Assembly: GCA_027294185.1 (NCBI GenBank)
Contig: JAPUME010000304.1
Span: forward strand, 1-5,743
From: Acidobacteriota bacterium
Lineage (GTDB): Bacteria; Acidobacteriota; Terriglobia; UBA7540; JAPUME01
Direction: 5' to 3'
DNA length: 5,743 nt
Every line of letters begins with the position of its first letter. The stretch's first letter is position 1. The notes beneath the pieces were generated by a model. The model did not search any database. It worked only from the letters and a program-made list of their open reading frames with translations, and was not told the origin of the DNA. A program made the position numbers and the translations under genes. Below, in pieces: positions 5,409 to 5,743 of this stretch.

Positions 5409-5743
5409 ATGGCAACTGGTTCACCCAGGGGAAAACAAGACGATGGGCTTCGGGGTCCCATCGGGGTATCCCTGTTGCTGCACGTAGGACTGTTTGCAGC
5501 CATTCTGATTTCCTCGAGATTCGGATTTTCCCGCGGCATCGGGTGGGGAACCACGCTCAGAGGAGGCACAGCCGTTCAGGTCAAATCCGTAGCCACCTTG
5601 CAGGGAATTCCCTTGCCGGCCAGTATGCGGCCTGCCACCAGCACGATAGCCAACCAGACGGGAGGACTTCACAAACCTCCGCCGGAACCCCCCAAGAAAC
5701 CTGAACCCACTCCCGAAACTGAGATTGCCAAGTTCGATAAGGC
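5409..5743 (+). CDS. TolA/TonB-like energy-transducing protein, N-terminal part (cut by right edge)
   Basis: A frame open from the ATG at 5409 to the window end encodes the first 111 residues. It has a short charged cytoplasmic N-terminus, one membrane segment at about 17-36, then a periplasmic region that becomes Pro- and Lys-rich (about 89-104: KPPPEPPKKPEPTPE). The membrane helix contains SLLLH (S21 and H25), the SxxxH pattern that TonB and TolA need to couple to their motors. This, with its place 34 bp after tolR, supports a TolA/TonB role: reaching across the periplasm to an outer-membrane partner. The Pro-rich spacer is more like TonB than the long Ala/Lys/Glu helix of E. coli TolA. The C-terminal domain that would decide this lies outside the window. 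The ATG has no good ribosome binding site; an in-frame TTG at 5400 is a less likely start. Confidence 0.8.
   Translation, partial: MATGSPRGKQDDGLRGPIGVSLLLHVGLFAAILISSRFGFSRGIGWGTTLRGGTAVQVKSVATLQGIPLPASMRPATSTIANQTGGLHKPPPEPPKKPEPTPETEIAKFDK

Noticed and set aside
4313..5569. Long minus-strand open frame (418 codons) antisense to tolQ, tolR and the tolA-like gene
   Set aside because: It spans three recognised plus-strand genes and their gaps. It has no family motif and a His/Arg/Pro-rich shadow composition.
1..5743. Search by eye for parS palindromes, tRNA genes, insertion sequence ends, CRISPR repeats and defence genes
   Set aside because: None found. All sizeable genes belong to known housekeeping families, so I see no support for a new defence or mobile system here.

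Overview
The window is a bacterial chromosomal segment with moderately GC-rich, G/C-ending codon use. It is organised around a divergent promoter region at about 3895-4201. The gene order on the left arm and the protein style (ParB tail, TolQRA-like proteins with a Pro-rich third member) would fit an Acidobacteriota-like, diderm (outer-membrane) bacterium. The phylum is an inference. The Tol-like genes are the only real evidence for a two-membrane envelope. I see no mobile element, CRISPR array, tRNA or rRNA.

Left-reading arm (minus strand, 3972 down to 316): miaB (tRNA methylthiotransferase), a BFN/DUF151 bifunctional-nuclease-family gene, parA, then parB. The gaps are 47 bp and 84 bp, and parA and parB overlap by 11 bp, so the four genes look like one transcription unit. 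A good sigma-70-type promoter sits in front of miaB. It places the 5' end almost on top of the first in-frame start codon (a TTG), so the real miaB start is more probably the ATG at 3894. The roughly 80-nt leader this creates contains an 8-bp GC-rich hairpin followed by five Ts, which looks like an attenuator.

Right-reading arm (plus strand, 4202 to the right edge): tolQ/exbB-like, tolR/exbD-like, and the start of a TolA/TonB-like protein cut off by the window end. Together they encode an inner-membrane proton-driven motor and its periplasm-spanning arm. A strong extended -10 promoter (TTGACG, 17 bp, TGC-TAGCTT) precedes them.

Left edge (1-315): probably the unidentified C-terminus of a plus-strand gene ending at 205, converging on parB, then a GC-rich hairpin without a T-tract.

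The content is mostly housekeeping: tRNA modification, chromosome partition and envelope energisation. The points worth a second look are the miaB leader, the three-codon mini-ORFs ahead of both GTG-started genes (parA and tolQ), and a ParB with a non-standard N-terminus and C-terminus.
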